Assembly (NCBI RefSeq): GCF_002551245.1
Contig: NZ_NTGZ01000006.1
Location: forward strand, 18,157-82,156
Source: Streptomyces sp. rh34
GTDB taxonomy: Bacteria; Actinomycetota; Actinomycetes; Streptomycetales; Streptomycetaceae
DNA length: 64,000 bases
Direction: 5' to 3'
The notes under the pieces were generated by a model, which was not told the origin of the DNA, did not search any database, and saw nothing but the letters and a program-made list of their open reading frames with translations. The position numbers and the translations under genes were made by a program. Positions 36,638 through 47,200 of the stretch are shown here, one piece after another. The stretch's first letter is position 1, and each line of letters begins with the position of its first letter.

Positions 36638-36870
36638 ATGACGCCCGACTCGCAGATGCCCTCGCCCCGTTCCCCTCGACCGACAACGCCGTACTCGGGT
36701 TGATCGTCGGCGGAGCCATCGAGTCAGTCCGTAGCGGCGAGGCCACCGTGGAGGAGGCCATCCTGCATGCGGCGGTCCACGGCTGGTACGAGGGACACGT
36801 CCAGGGTGAAGACGAATGCCCGGGGTGCGACTTCCGGGGTGGGCTGGCGAAGGAAGGCGCACGCGGCTGA
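36638..36870 (+). pseudogene. Small zinc-finger-like protein, frameshifted
   Basis: An ATG at 36638 opens a frame that ends after 22 codons. One missing base near 36652 would join it to a frame with strong coding pattern (NAVLGLIVGGAIESVRSGEA, AVHGWYEGHVQGEDECPGCD) that ends at 36870. The joined product is about 77 residues with a CxxC pair near the C-terminus. Small proteins with the GLIVGGAIE..VRSG...EEAI..A..HGW pattern recur on actinomycete integrative elements. The function is unknown. Confidence 0.55.
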
Positions 36871-36941
36871 ACCTCACCTGCACGCCAAGGGGCGCCACTG
36901 ACATGCCGGTGGCGCCCTTCGGCGTTCCGTCTGGTGCTCGC

Positions 36942-37346
36942 CTACTCCAGGTAGATGCCGGCGAATACGCCGTCGAACCCGAGCGCGGTCAAGCCCGCCT
37001 CGACACTCGGGTAGGTCGTCCCGTGCGGGCCGCCGACCAGGGCATCGAAGTCGGCGCGCCTGATCTCGGGCTCGAGCCACTGGTTGCCGCACCGGCAGCG
37101 GACCCAGACGTTGCGACCATGGTTGATGAGCAGCCAGTCGCGTCGGGCACGGCAGGCGGAGCACATCACGGGCATGCCGTCGAGAGCGAGTTCGCGTGAG
37201 TGGCCGACGCAGCGAATTACCCCGGGGCCGTCGGCCGACCGCGTCTCGGCCTGGAGCTCCAGCAGGGGGTCGGTACCAGTGGGCAGGACGGGCAGGACGG
37301 GTGCCGGCTCCGTGGTGCGGGTGGTGGTTCTGAGCACGAGCGTCAT
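36942..37346 (-). CDS. Zinc-ribbon hypothetical protein
   Basis: A 134-residue protein with two Cys pairs, MCSACRARRDWLL and WVRCRCGNQW, which would form a zinc ribbon. A C-terminal region (YPSVEAGLTALGFDGVFAGI) follows. The ATG at 37346 is chosen as the most conservative start; an in-frame ATG at 37406 is possible and neither has a strong ribosome site. It lies just downstream of the relaxase remnant on the same strand, as an accessory gene of transfer or regulation. Confidence 0.6.
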   Translation of the reverse strand: MTLVLRTTTRTTEPAPVLPVLPTGTDPLLELQAETRSADGPGVIRCVGHSRELALDGMPVMCSACRARRDWLLINHGRNVWVRCRCGNQWLEPEIRRADFDALVGGPHGTTYPSVEAGLTALGFDGVFAGIYLE

Positions 37347-37452
37347 CTCCCGGTTGTCGGTCCTGTCTTCATCCGTAACAGCCGGTGGAACCGGCTGTCC
37401 ATACATTTCGCGGCGTCCGCTCGGCCGGTGGTCTCCGTCCGGTTCGACGTGG

Positions 37453-38919
37453 TCAGCGACGTGGCGAGCGGCGGTTGGGGTCTTGAGCAGTTCCGAGCGG
37501 TACGGCTGCCGTCGCGCTTCGTTCACTGGTGCGGCTGCTCGGCGTAGTGGCCTGTCGGGTGGCGGCCTGCGGACGACGGGCACTGTCACCCGGGTGTGCC
37601 GGGAGCTGGGCGATGCGCCGCAGACGCCAGACTAGGACGTCGTTCACGTCGTCGGCGCTGTCGAGTTCGCGCATGTCGATGGCCTGGCGCAGGAGGGCTT
37701 CGGAGTCATGGCCTGCCCGCTCGGCCTGGGCGAGGGTGGCGACCAAGGCGTCGGTCCTCGCTTCCGTGCCTCCTGCCCGTACGAGCTTCTCGGGCAGGAC
37801 GGCGCGAAGGGTGGCCTCGTGCATGAGGCGCTGGGCGTCAGGAAGGGCGCGGCCTTGGTCGTGCAGCATGCGCATCGGGGTGGCAGCGGCCTGGCGGTAG
37901 GCGGTGCGTAGGTGCGCGGCGGCTTGTCGGGAGGCGTGGGCCTGCTGGGCGTGTCCGCGGGCGGAGTGCCAGCGGGCGGCGGCGAGGGTGACGAGGACGA
38001 GGGTGGAGACGAGCATGGCGGTGGTGCCGCCGTCCTCGCCTCGGCCGAGCGCTCCGCCGGCCTGGACAATGCCTCGGGCGGCTGAGCGGAGGGCTCGGGT
38101 GTCGGCGCGTTCGGCGCGGACATGACTGCGGGTCGCCCGTTCGAAGGCGCGAGCTGCGGCGGCCAGCTCGGTGCGGGTGGTGGCCGGTGAGGTCTGGGCC
38201 ACTGCGTCGAGGAGTTCTCCGACGCCGACGAGCTGGGGGGCGGCCTCGCCGTCCTCGTCGCGTTCCAGGAGCACGGCTGAGCGCTCTGCGATGACGGTGG
38301 CGTTGCGTCGTTGACGGGCGGGCGGTGACCAGTTGGTCCGGTCAGCGCCGACCGCGGGCGCGCTCGGCTCGACGGCCCCGTCGGTGAGGCGTAGGCGGAT
38401 CTTCGGAAGGGAGAGGTCGGGGGCCAGTTTGGAGCCGGGGTACCAGACCGGGGCTCCGTCGCGGTTGCGGTCGCCGGGCAGGGCCACGTTGTAGCCGAGC
38501 GCGTCACCGGACGGTGCGTGTCGCAGCTTCACCCGAACCCCCGCTTCTCGGAGCCGCGTGAAGAACTCCTCTTCCGAATCCGCTCCCGCCACGGCTCGAC
38601 GAACGGCCTCGCGGAGCGTTTCGCGCGAGGTCTCCGGGCGGCCGGTGCGCTCAGCCTTGAACTTCTCGGCGCTGCTGGGATTCTTCGCTGCGGTTCCGTC
38701 GCCCGCGTTCAGGCGCCGCAGGCCCATCTCCTGCTCGATGCGGCGGCATTCGGCCTGGGCCTTGTTGAAGTCGTAGTTCAGGCGCGGGTTGCGCAGGTCG
38801 CCGCGTACGAGGGTGGCGACGATGTGGATGTGGTCTTCCGCGTGGCGGACGGCGATCCACCGGCAGCCGTCGGGGTCTCCATCCGGGGCGATGCCGGTGG
38901 CGTGGACGATGCGCTGGGC
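37453..38919 (-). pseudogene. Relaxase, N-terminus deleted
   Basis: This frame encodes the C-terminal ~490 residues of a MobA/MobL-type relaxase. The metal-binding HxH motif is present (RHAEDHIHIVATLVRGD), followed by YDFNKAQAECRRIEQEMGLR, KAERTGRPETSRETLREAVR and RDGAPVWYPGSKLAPDLSL. A long helical, Ala/Arg-rich tail completes it. The first ~140 residues with the catalytic Tyr are missing. Coding similarity begins at about 38915 (QRIVHATGIAPDGDPDGCRW), immediately beside a hairpin and the end of an unrelated kinase-like gene. The protein cannot nick oriT, so the element cannot mobilise itself without help in trans. Confidence 0.85.
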
Positions 38920-38948
38920 GCCCGCGCCCCCGGACCGGGGGCGCGGGC
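38920..38948 (-). terminator. Strong hairpin after kinase-like gene
   Basis: GCCCGCGCCCCC and its exact complement GGGGGCGCGGGC are separated by five bases, giving a 12-base perfect stem, three bases after the kinase-like gene's stop on the minus strand. It also marks the exact junction with the truncated relaxase. Confidence 0.75.
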
Positions 38949-38951
38949 CGT

Positions 38952-39461
38952 TCAGGACTGCTCGGCGGCGACCTTCCGCAGCCAGCGGTGCGTCTGGCGC
39001 CGGTTGGCCAGGAGCACCACGTCGGTGCCTGAGCCGAACTCCTCGATCTTCGCCATCACACGGGGTCGCATCCTGCGCCGGTACGTGGCGACGTACTTGA
39101 TCACGCCCCAGTGGATGCGGTTGTGCACTCCGTTGCCCTTGTGGCCGGCCCCGTGCCGGATCTGCCGGGAGAAGATCCCGTACAGGGCCGCCACGGTCGA
39201 CACGTCCATGAGGACCACCGTGTCGCAGGCTTCGAGCCGTACCTGCAGCGTCGAGTTGTAGTTGCCGTCGATCACCCACCGCGGTTGCGCGACCAGCTCG
39301 CGCTGCACGTCGGTGAACTTGTCTATGGGCAACGCGTTCCACCTGTCGTCGTAGAACGCGGCGTCCAGGTGCGTCACCGGGGCGTCGAGGATCCTGCCCA
39401 GCTCGCGGGCCACGTGGGACTTGCCACTGCCTCCGCAGCCGACGACGGCGACCTTCCTCAT
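38952..39461 (-). CDS. Adenylate-kinase-like P-loop protein (FlaR-like)
   Basis: A 169-residue P-loop NTPase. Walker A is GCGGSGKS at residues 8-15, with ELGRILDAPVTHLDAAFYDD, RWVIDGNY, DTVVLMDVS and RRRMRPRVMAKIEEFGSG following. This is the layout of the small nucleoside/nucleotide kinase-like group often annotated as DNA topology modulation protein FlaR. The substrate is unknown. The ATG at 39461 fits the family's N-terminus. The gene with its terminator appears to have been placed where the relaxase N-terminus should be. Confidence 0.8.
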   Translation of the reverse strand: MRKVAVVGCGGSGKSHVARELGRILDAPVTHLDAAFYDDRWNALPIDKFTDVQRELVAQPRWVIDGNYNSTLQVRLEACDTVVLMDVSTVAALYGIFSRQIRHGAGHKGNGVHNRIHWGVIKYVATYRRRMRPRVMAKIEEFGSGTDVVLLANRRQTHRWLRKVAAEQS

Positions 39462-39648
39462 GGTGCTCCAGCGTAGAGAGGTTGAGGTGATCGGCGGGCC
39501 GACTCGCGGGACGTGCTGTATCTGGCCTCTCTCCTGCCTGTTCAGTTCGTCGCTCAGAGAGCCCCTACCGACGGTGAGCGTCGCCACGCGCCCTGGCTCC
39601 CATGGTGCTCGACGCGGTGCAGGGTGGGCTGCTCTGGCTGCCCAGGCG

Positions 39649-40785
39649 TTACACCTCGGCCCGGTGCACCAGTCCCTCCTGCTGGGGGCGGGAGTGTCCG
39701 ACGCTGGCGCGGATCACCTCGTCGCTGCCCCGCACCGCCTCTGTCATCCTTGCGAGCCAGGGCTCGGGGAGGCCGCCCCTCCCCAACGCGCATGTATGGA
39801 CAAGCCGTCGGGCCGCCTCGACTTGGTGCGGCTCGGCGAGGCTGGTGAACCGGTGGTCAGCCAGGCACTCGCGTGCGGCGTAGCCGTCGGTCGCCACGGC
39901 GGCCCGGCGGTGGAGCTCTGCAACCATCCGGTGCGCTGCGTCTTCCTGGTACGGCTCCAGCAGGTCCAGAATCGTCAGGCCGAGGCGCGTGTCGAAGACG
40001 GTCATGCCCTGGTCGGGTTGGTGCTCGACGTAGTCCTCGACCAGCCTGTCGAGGAGGGGCACGGCCGGCCCGCGAAGGGCCTTTCTGCACATCACGTCGA
40101 GGCAGCCGGTGACGGCGTTCTCCCAGCGTTCTCCGGGTGTGGTCATGGTGATGAGCGCGGCGGCGTCGGTGGGGGTGTGGCTGAGTGCGGCCAGGACGGC
40201 GACCTGGCGGCCGTCCAGCATGCACTGCCCGATTCCCCGGTGTTCCTTGATGTGGGTCAGCGCCTCCGCCCAGCGGCCGGTCGTGGTCAGGGTGCGGGTG
40301 CCGTCGGCCAGGACGACCTTCCACAGCCAGGTGCGCACCTCGTGGCGGTCGGTGTCGGTGAGGGTGAGGTCGGCCGGGACGTGGACCCCCTCGAACTGAG
40401 CGCTGGTGCCGTTGGTGACGGCGTCGAAAAGGTGCAGCAGACGGTGGCGCCCGTCGTCGGCGGCGCCTGCGCGGATCTGGAGGCGTGCGAGGTTCACCAC
40501 GGGTTCGAGTGCGCGGATCGCGCTCATGCCGGGCAGGGGGGCGGCGTGGAGGTAGGCGGCGGCGTGCTGGTGGCACATCTTCCGCGCGAGGTCGGGGAGC
40601 CCGAGGTCGGAGGCGATGAGGGCGGCCTGGTTGTAGACGGCCGAGGCGAGGCCCTGGTCAGCCTGTGCGGCTGCTGCGTCGGCGAGCTCGGTCAAGCCGT
40701 GCACGCGCCGGGGCAGGGGCAGGCACGCGGGTCGGAATCGGTAGATGAGCGGGAAGCGCTGAGCTATGGGTCCGTTCAGGTCCAT
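39649..40785 (-). CDS. FxLD-locus accessory protein
   Basis: A 378-residue, mostly helical protein from an ATG at 40785 with AGGGGA upstream. The helices (LTELADAAAAQADQGLASAV, YNQAALIASDLGLPDLARKM) resemble TPR-like repeats. It follows the methyltransferase gene on the same strand with an 88-base gap, and so is the last gene of the lanthipeptide unit. I believe similar proteins occur beside FxLD-type methyltransferases, but I cannot confirm that here. No catalytic motif seen; a chaperone, regulator or precursor-binding role is possible. Confidence 0.7.
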   Translation of the reverse strand: MDLNGPIAQRFPLIYRFRPACLPLPRRVHGLTELADAAAAQADQGLASAVYNQAALIASDLGLPDLARKMCHQHAAAYLHAAPLPGMSAIRALEPVVNLARLQIRAGAADDGRHRLLHLFDAVTNGTSAQFEGVHVPADLTLTDTDRHEVRTWLWKVVLADGTRTLTTTGRWAEALTHIKEHRGIGQCMLDGRQVAVLAALSHTPTDAAALITMTTPGERWENAVTGCLDVMCRKALRGPAVPLLDRLVEDYVEHQPDQGMTVFDTRLGLTILDLLEPYQEDAAHRMVAELHRRAAVATDGYAARECLADHRFTSLAEPHQVEAARRLVHTCALGRGGLPEPWLARMTEAVRGSDEVIRASVGHSRPQQEGLVHRAEV

Positions 40786-40873
40786 GAAGTCCCCTGGGGT
40801 GAAGACGACGAGGAGGGGGAAGGGCCGCGTGGTGCCCGCGGGCCGGTCGGCGGGCACCACGCAGGCGGATGAG

Positions 40874-42943
40874 CTACTGCCAGGTGACGCGGACGCGGTT
40901 CAGCGGGGTGTCGAGGACGAAGACACCGGGCTGCTCGTCTGCGGGCGCGTCGAGCGGCAGGATCTCGAAGGTGGCGTCCCGGCCGCGGTACTCTCGGTCC
41001 CAGGTGCGGACCGTGTCGGCGACCTTCGTGGCCAGCTCATCGCTCCCGGGGCCGTGGCCGATGACGCCGAACTCCCATAGTTTGTCGCCCTCGGGGGTCT
41101 TCTGCTCCGAGGGACGCCGCGCGAGGTAGGTGATGGCACCCTTCTCGACGGCGGCCGTGGCCGAGGGGTAGGGGTCCTGGGTGAGCACCGTGCCCTTGAC
41201 CGACTGGGGGAAGAGCATCCGGATCAGCCCGGATGGCAGGACGCAGGAGACGAACAGCTCCATCCACTCCGGGGACTCCCCCGCGCGGACCGTCATCCCG
41301 GTCCACTCCTCGACGCGCGGCTGCTCAAGGACACCGGCGAGGGCGTCGGCGTCGAGCGTCAGGCCGGCCGGGGCCTGGAGGCGCACGGCGCCGTCCCTGC
41401 TGAGCGGCACGGTGCGGCGGTCGTCGTCGGCGATGCCCCGGCGCAGCGGCATGAAGGTGTTCATCTCTGAGCCGGCCGACTGCCACCGGCCGTCGCGCTT
41501 CACGTAGATGATGGAGCGCGAGACGCTGCCCGTGAGTCGCTGCGGGGTGACGAGTCGGCCGCCTTCGGCGAGTTGGTCGAGCCAGGCGTGGGGGATGCCG
41601 TGCGCGCCGACGGTGGCGATGATCCGGTCGTACGGGGCAGCTTCGGCGTGACCGAGGGCGCCGTCGCGCGTCAGGGCCTCGACGTTGGTGGCTCCGGCGG
41701 CGGCGAGGTGGGCTCGGGCGCCTTCGACCAGGTCGTCATCGACGTCGATGGTGGTGACGTGTCCGCTCGGGCCGACGAGGTGGCCGATCAGGGCGGCGTT
41801 GTAGCCGGTGCCGGCGCCGAGTTCGAGGATGCGCTCGCCTGGCTGGGCTTCGAGCTGGTCCAGCATGAGGGCGACGACGGCGGGCTGGGAGGCGCAGGAG
41901 ATCGTGGTGCCCTCGGGGTCGTACTTCACGTTGACCGGGTTGTTGGCGTAGGCGTTGGCCAGCGGGGTGTCGGGGACGAACAGGTGCCTGGGGACGGCGC
42001 GCAGGGCGGCTTCGACCGCGGGGGTGCGGGCGTGGCCGTCGGACTTGATCTGGTCCACCAGGGCGTGGCGGAGCTGTTCGGCGTCGGCCTCGGGGGTGGT
42101 GAGTGTGTCGGTGTTCACCGTGCTGACGCTATGAGCCGCGGAGCCCGATCCGGGTGCTGACGCGGTGTTTTCACTCGATCCCATGACTGCCTCTCGTGCG
42201 ATGTGGAACAGGGTGTGCTGGTCGGCGGACGGCAGACCGGCACGGTTGGCGTGGAAGATGGTGTGGTGTGCGATGACGGCGCGCAGTCCGCGGGTCAGGT
42301 CGCCTTGAGCGGCGAGGTAGGCGAGCGTTGTGCCGACGCGCTCGAAGGCGGCGATCCAGTCGGTGTGGCCGTCCAGCGGCCCGTGCTCGCGGCACAGGCT
42401 GCGGGCCTCGGTAGTCATCAGGCTCCTCATCGCCGAGGTCAGGCGCGTGGACGCGGGCGTGCCGGTACCGGGACGTAGTGCGGAGGTCTTCGCCCACACG
42501 TCACCCTGCTCGAACCAGTCGAGACCCGAGGCGCGCATCAGGCTGCTCATCAGCAGGATGGCGGTCTCGCGCCGCCCCAGGTGCCCGTTCTTGACGGGAT
42601 AGGCGAGCAGGTGGCGGCTGTCCTCGTGGAAGAGGGCGTGCGCGGCCGTCATGGCGCCCGCCCCGCCGAACGCCTCGGTCTCCGGCTCGTAGATGCCGGT
42701 CATGTGGGACTGCGCGGTGCCGTCGGCCACCCAGTCGTCCAGCAGGGCCAGCACGATCGGGGCGGGCTCGTCGGCGACGTACCGCAGGCGCCAGGGCTGC
42801 TTGTGCATGAACCACCAGCCGCTGAGCTGCCCGTCGGCCTCGGCGGCGAGCAGCGCCGGGGCGAGGCGTTCGGTGACGGCGCGCCGTCCCGTGTTCCGGT
42901 CGGGGAAGGTGATGTTGTGCTGCTGCCAGCGGTCGGGGCGCAT
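40874..42943 (-). CDS. FxLD-system methyltransferase with SpaB-C-like domain
   Basis: A 689-residue fusion. Residues 1-255 resemble the thiopeptide-type bacteriocin biosynthesis (SpaB C-terminal) domain (NITFPDRNTGRRAVTERLAP, HKQPWRLRYVADEPA). After a Ser/Thr linker, residues ~285-500 form a protein L-isoaspartate methyltransferase-like domain: FVPDTPLANAYANNPVNVKY, then SAM-binding ILELGAGTGYNAALIGHLVG (about 372-391) and IDVDDDLVEGARAH. The remainder is a C-terminal domain common in this family. In class I lanthipeptides such enzymes methylate an Asp of the modified core, giving aspartimide or isoaspartate. It lies 21 bases after lanC and is co-transcribed. Confidence 0.85.
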   Translation of the reverse strand: MRPDRWQQHNITFPDRNTGRRAVTERLAPALLAAEADGQLSGWWFMHKQPWRLRYVADEPAPIVLALLDDWVADGTAQSHMTGIYEPETEAFGGAGAMTAAHALFHEDSRHLLAYPVKNGHLGRRETAILLMSSLMRASGLDWFEQGDVWAKTSALRPGTGTPASTRLTSAMRSLMTTEARSLCREHGPLDGHTDWIAAFERVGTTLAYLAAQGDLTRGLRAVIAHHTIFHANRAGLPSADQHTLFHIAREAVMGSSENTASAPGSGSAAHSVSTVNTDTLTTPEADAEQLRHALVDQIKSDGHARTPAVEAALRAVPRHLFVPDTPLANAYANNPVNVKYDPEGTTISCASQPAVVALMLDQLEAQPGERILELGAGTGYNAALIGHLVGPSGHVTTIDVDDDLVEGARAHLAAAGATNVEALTRDGALGHAEAAPYDRIIATVGAHGIPHAWLDQLAEGGRLVTPQRLTGSVSRSIIYVKRDGRWQSAGSEMNTFMPLRRGIADDDRRTVPLSRDGAVRLQAPAGLTLDADALAGVLEQPRVEEWTGMTVRAGESPEWMELFVSCVLPSGLIRMLFPQSVKGTVLTQDPYPSATAAVEKGAITYLARRPSEQKTPEGDKLWEFGVIGHGPGSDELATKVADTVRTWDREYRGRDATFEILPLDAPADEQPGVFVLDTPLNRVRVTWQ

Positions 42944-42964
42944 CGAGAAGTCCTTCGGTCGGAT

Positions 42965-44230
42965 TCAGGCGGTGAGTAGGCAGGCGTCCCAGGCAGTGCG
43001 GGGCGGGTCCGTGCTGTTCGCGGTGAGCAGTCCCAGCGCGGTTCCGGCGGCGCCGTCGAGGAGACCGGCGCCCGCCGCGTCCTTCAGCAGCAGGGCGGCG
43101 GCGTCGCCGGGGGCGGAGCCGGGCGGGACCAGCACGGTGAGAAGGGCGGGGGTGGCCGCGCGGAGCTGGTCGGCGGTGGCCCGGTCGGCGTCGGCGGCGG
43201 CACGCGCCGCGATGTGGACGAGTCCGGCGAAGCCGTGGCACAGGCCGCTGTCCGTGGTGGCGCGAAGCTGCGCTCGGTCGCTCAGCGCGTCCAGCAGGGC
43301 GGCCTCTGCCTCGGCCTGGAGGTCGCTGTCGCCGAGGGCGAGCGCGGCGAGCTGCTGGGCACGGGCCAATCCCGCGGTGCCGTAGCACCAACTCGGCCGC
43401 CGCGGTGCCGAGGCCGCGGGCCGGCCGCTGCGCAGTTCCTCGCGGGTGATCCAGTACGGCCAGGTCGTGCCGCGCCCGGTGGGCACCTTCCACCGCTCCA
43501 GCCAGGCCAGGATGGTGCGCATCGCCTGGTGGTGGCCGGGGACGGTGGTGCCGCAGCGAGTGGCGAGCGCCAGCAGGGTGAGTACCGCGCCGACGCCGTG
43601 CGCCATGCCGTGGTTGGCGTGCCCGCCGGGGAAGCGGTCGTCCGGACGGCCGGAGGGCCCGGTCGGTACCCACCAGCCCGGCAGGCGTTCGCCGCTGTCG
43701 ATGACCGGGTCGGTCAGGCGCACGCAGTAGTCGAGAACGGCCCGGGTCACCGGGCCCGCCGGGTCGCGGCGCAGCAGGTGGGCGCCGTACCCGGTCAGGC
43801 CCCGGATGGCGTCGAACTCGGCGAGTGCCGGAAGCTGCCCGGCCTCGATCCGGCGGTGCGCGGCGTCAACGCGCCGCCGGGCGTCTGCCGCCACCTGCCG
43901 GTCCAGCACATCGAGGCCACGCCGGTAGGAGTCCGGAAGCTGGTCGGCTGCGCACGCCACGGCATGGGCGAGCGCCGGGGCGCCGTAGAAGGGGTGGCTG
44001 TCAGGGCCGCTGGTGAAGGGTTCGCGGGCCGCGGCGGACAGCCAGTCGTGGGCGCGCTGCCAGGGGGCGAGCCCGGCCGCGGCGCGCTCGATGTGCAGCA
44101 GAGCGATGCCGGTCGGGCCGTAGGCGAGGTGCTGCCGGTTGGCGTCGTCAGTGGCCGCCTTCGGCGCCTGGTCGGGGTGGGCGAGCCGGTCGGCGATGGC
44201 AGCGGCCACCGCGGCTGCGGTGTGGGTCAC
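42965..44230 (-). CDS. lanC: Lanthionine cyclase LanC
   Basis: A 421-residue LanC-type cyclase that adds Cys thiols to dehydrated Ser/Thr to make lanthionine rings. Zinc ligands are visible at WCYG (Cys282) and CHG (Cys331, His332), and the GMAHG motif (near 208-212) that helps activate thiols is present. The alpha-toroid repeats with GxxG motifs (RGLTGYGAHLL, GLVHIAARAA) are clear. The start codon overlaps the stop of the dehydratase gene (GTGA), so the two are coupled. All key residues are present, so it should be active. Confidence 0.9.
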   Translation of the reverse strand: MTHTAAAVAAAIADRLAHPDQAPKAATDDANRQHLAYGPTGIALLHIERAAAGLAPWQRAHDWLSAAAREPFTSGPDSHPFYGAPALAHAVACAADQLPDSYRRGLDVLDRQVAADARRRVDAAHRRIEAGQLPALAEFDAIRGLTGYGAHLLRRDPAGPVTRAVLDYCVRLTDPVIDSGERLPGWWVPTGPSGRPDDRFPGGHANHGMAHGVGAVLTLLALATRCGTTVPGHHQAMRTILAWLERWKVPTGRGTTWPYWITREELRSGRPAASAPRRPSWCYGTAGLARAQQLAALALGDSDLQAEAEAALLDALSDRAQLRATTDSGLCHGFAGLVHIAARAAADADRATADQLRAATPALLTVLVPPGSAPGDAAALLLKDAAGAGLLDGAAGTALGLLTANSTDPPRTAWDACLLTA

Positions 44231-47200
44231 GGTCGCCTCCCGGCGCGGGCGGTGAAGGCCAGGGCGGCGGCGCGGGCCAGATACAGGCAGACCTCTTCCT
44301 CGGAGAAGTCCACCGCGACGTGTCGCACGAAGTGGACGTGCAGCAGGGAGGTCAGCACGCCGTCCACGGCGATGCCGTCGGCGTGCGGGCCGGACAGATG
44401 CGGCCCGTACGCGGCGAGCGCAGCGGTGCGCTCGGCCCAGGCGTCCACGATCGCGGCGCCGCCGGGCGCTGACCGCAGGGCCGCCCAGTCACCGCGCGGA
44501 TCCGCCAGCCGCACGGCGTCGGTGAACTGCGAGCGGGGTACCGGGTTTGGCGCGGTCGGCTCGATGTGGTCGATCAGCCAGCGCGCGCCGGCGTCAGGGC
44601 TGCCGAGGAAGGCGGAGGCGATGGCGAAGAAGTGCGCGGCCACGAGCGTGCGCTGCGCGGGCCGGACAGGCTGGGCGAGCTGCGCCACCATGGCCAGTGA
44701 GTCCGCGCGGAACACGGCCTCGGCCGCGTCCCACGCCGGTCCGGAGCCCCACCGGCCCGTCTCGCGGTAGGAGGTGGGGTAGCGCAGGTCCGCCAGCAGC
44801 CCGGCAGTCCGCAACTCGTCGGCCCAGGCGCTGACCGCGCGGGTGGTGTCGGCGAAGTCGCCCGGGTCGGGCAGCGCGATCCGCAGGCGAAGGTGCTGCC
44901 GGGGGTCGCGGAATCGGACGTACCACCAGCGAGGAGAGCCGAGGCGCCGCATCAGGTCGGGCACGTGCCGGGCCAGCAGAGCGTCTTGACGCCGCGGGTC
45001 GCCGTACAGGGCCACGAGGAGCATTGGGGAGGTGGCCGGGGTCTGGATCTGGGCCGGGGACAGCGTGCGGGCGGTGGTCGGCGTGGGAAGGACAGGCCAG
45101 GCCGGAGGCCGGACCGCTTTGAGGGGCACCGCGATCTCGTGGGCCCGGCCCCCGGTCCAGCCGTCCGCCCCGGGAGGAGCGGCTTCCGTCAGCAGCGCCG
45201 TACCGGCGCGGTCGAGGTGCTGGCGCAGCAGGCTCCGGTGGCCGGGCTCATCGAGGTCGAGCGGCAGGCGCCGGTCGTCCTGGACGAGGTACACGTGCTG
45301 CGGAAGGCGGCGGCGCTCCCGCCAGCCGGACAACGCCGCGTCCCAGTCCGCGCCGGGGCGGTGACGGTCGGGGAGGTCGCCGGCCTCCAGCCGCCAGCGG
45401 GCCGCGACCAGCACGATGCGGCCGTACCGCAGGCGGGGCAAGAACGGCATCGACGCGGCTGCGCCCCAGTCGAACCGGGTGACCTGAGCGTTCTGCGCCC
45501 GGGACACCTCGGTGATCAACCGCGCCAGGGGCGGGGTGTGCTCGGCGAGATTCAGCGCGTTCATGCCGACGGCTTCGACCCGCACGCCGCGGCTCGGAGC
45601 GGCCAGGTACATCCGGCGGCCGTCGCACGCCAGCGCCAGGTCCGCCGGCGTGAGCACTGCGGCGTCGGGCGCGCGGTGCTCTTGCAGGCTGATCACCAGC
45701 GGCAGCACGCGCGGGGTTCGGGTGACGTGTGCGGTGTCGGGCAGCAGCGCGGGGAAGGAGAGCTGCGCCGCCACCGTGCCGTCGTCGGCCGTGGGAAGGT
45801 CAGCCAACTCCTCGTGCAGGCGCTTGCGTTGTGTGTGAGAGAGGACGCCGAGGAAGCGTCCGACGGTAACCCCGGATCCGCGTGACACGCTGGTCAACTC
45901 CACGGTGAACCACCCACGGCGGGCTTCGGCGAGGCTGGCCGCGTGCAGGCGCACACTCACCTCCAGGTGGGACGGTGTCCGCGGCTCCTGCGGGCCTCGG
46001 TCCAGGGCGGCCACGGTCTCGTCGGTCAGCACGACTTCGTCGCGGCCGTCGAGCGCGGCGGCTTGGGCGAGACGGAGCAGCACGTCGTCCCGCGGGGACA
46101 GGCGCCGCCGGCCTTCGTCGGTCGGCCTGCCCGGGTATCCGTCCGGGTAGCCGACGCCGCTGTCTGCGACGACTTCCATGAGCGGCACCATGGTGCCGAC
46201 GCCGAACCGCTCGTAGAACCGCTGGTGGTACTCGTTCCACGGCTCGGTTCCGTACGGGCGGGCGCAGAGACGGGTGAGGATCGTGGCGGCGCGCTCGACC
46301 TCGCGGGCGACCAGATCGGGGAGCACCACGGTGGCGTCCAGGCACAGGTCCAGGGCGAGCGGGTGACGGCGGAGGCCCGGCACCAGATCGCGCATCCGGG
46401 TCGCTACGGCGTCCCGGCCCCCTGTGGTGCCGCACTGCTCCATCCCGGCGTGGACGGCGCGCAGCTCCCGGACGACGGGCGCCAGGAGACGAATGTCCTC
46501 GGCACGGACCGCGTCGAGTTGGGTGACGAGGTGACCGAGCGCGTCGGTCTCGGTCGCCGGCGCGTGGAGGTTGGTGATCAGCACGCGCCGCCGCACCAGG
46601 CCCGCGAGGAGCCGCTTGACGCGCTCCGGTGCCACGGCCGGGAACTCGGCCATCAGCTTCTCGGCGAGCTCCCCGATCCGGATCGGCGCGTCAGCCGCGC
46701 GGAGGATGAGCCGGACCGGCGCCGACAGCTCGACGGACGCCTCGACCGCTCGCCGCTGACCAGTCGGCCCGTCGTCCTGGTAGGGGACGACGAGACTGCC
46801 GTCGCGCTCGAAGGTGGTGTTGTTGACGACGACCGACAGGAGCGGCAGCAGCTCTCCGCTCCTTTCTAACTGCTCGATCAGCCGCCCTACCCACTCCGCA
46901 CCGGCGCGGGCCACGACCGCGTGGTTCTGGCCCCAGCGGGAGCGGGGCTCGGCGTCGAAGGTGGCCGTGGTGACTCCGGCGAACAGTCCGAACGGTGTGG
47001 GCCGGTGCAGCGCGCGCAGGAGGTAGCGCGCCACCGACACTCCAACGCGGCGGACTTCGCGGGTAGACGGGGAGTTAGCACTCTCCAGGACCTCGACTTC
47101 GGCGGCGAGAACCGGGCTGGCGTGGCGGAGGGCCTGTGCGATGCCCGGGTCGTGCCAGATGCCGCGAATCCAGGCGAGGCGTCCGGTGGTGACCTCCTCC

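Noticed and set aside
38920..39342. N-terminal extension of the relaxase frame upstream of the hairpin
   Set aside because: It overlaps the kinase-like gene in another frame, with no relaxase motifs and Arg-rich nonsense sequence. Real relaxase homology begins at about 38915.
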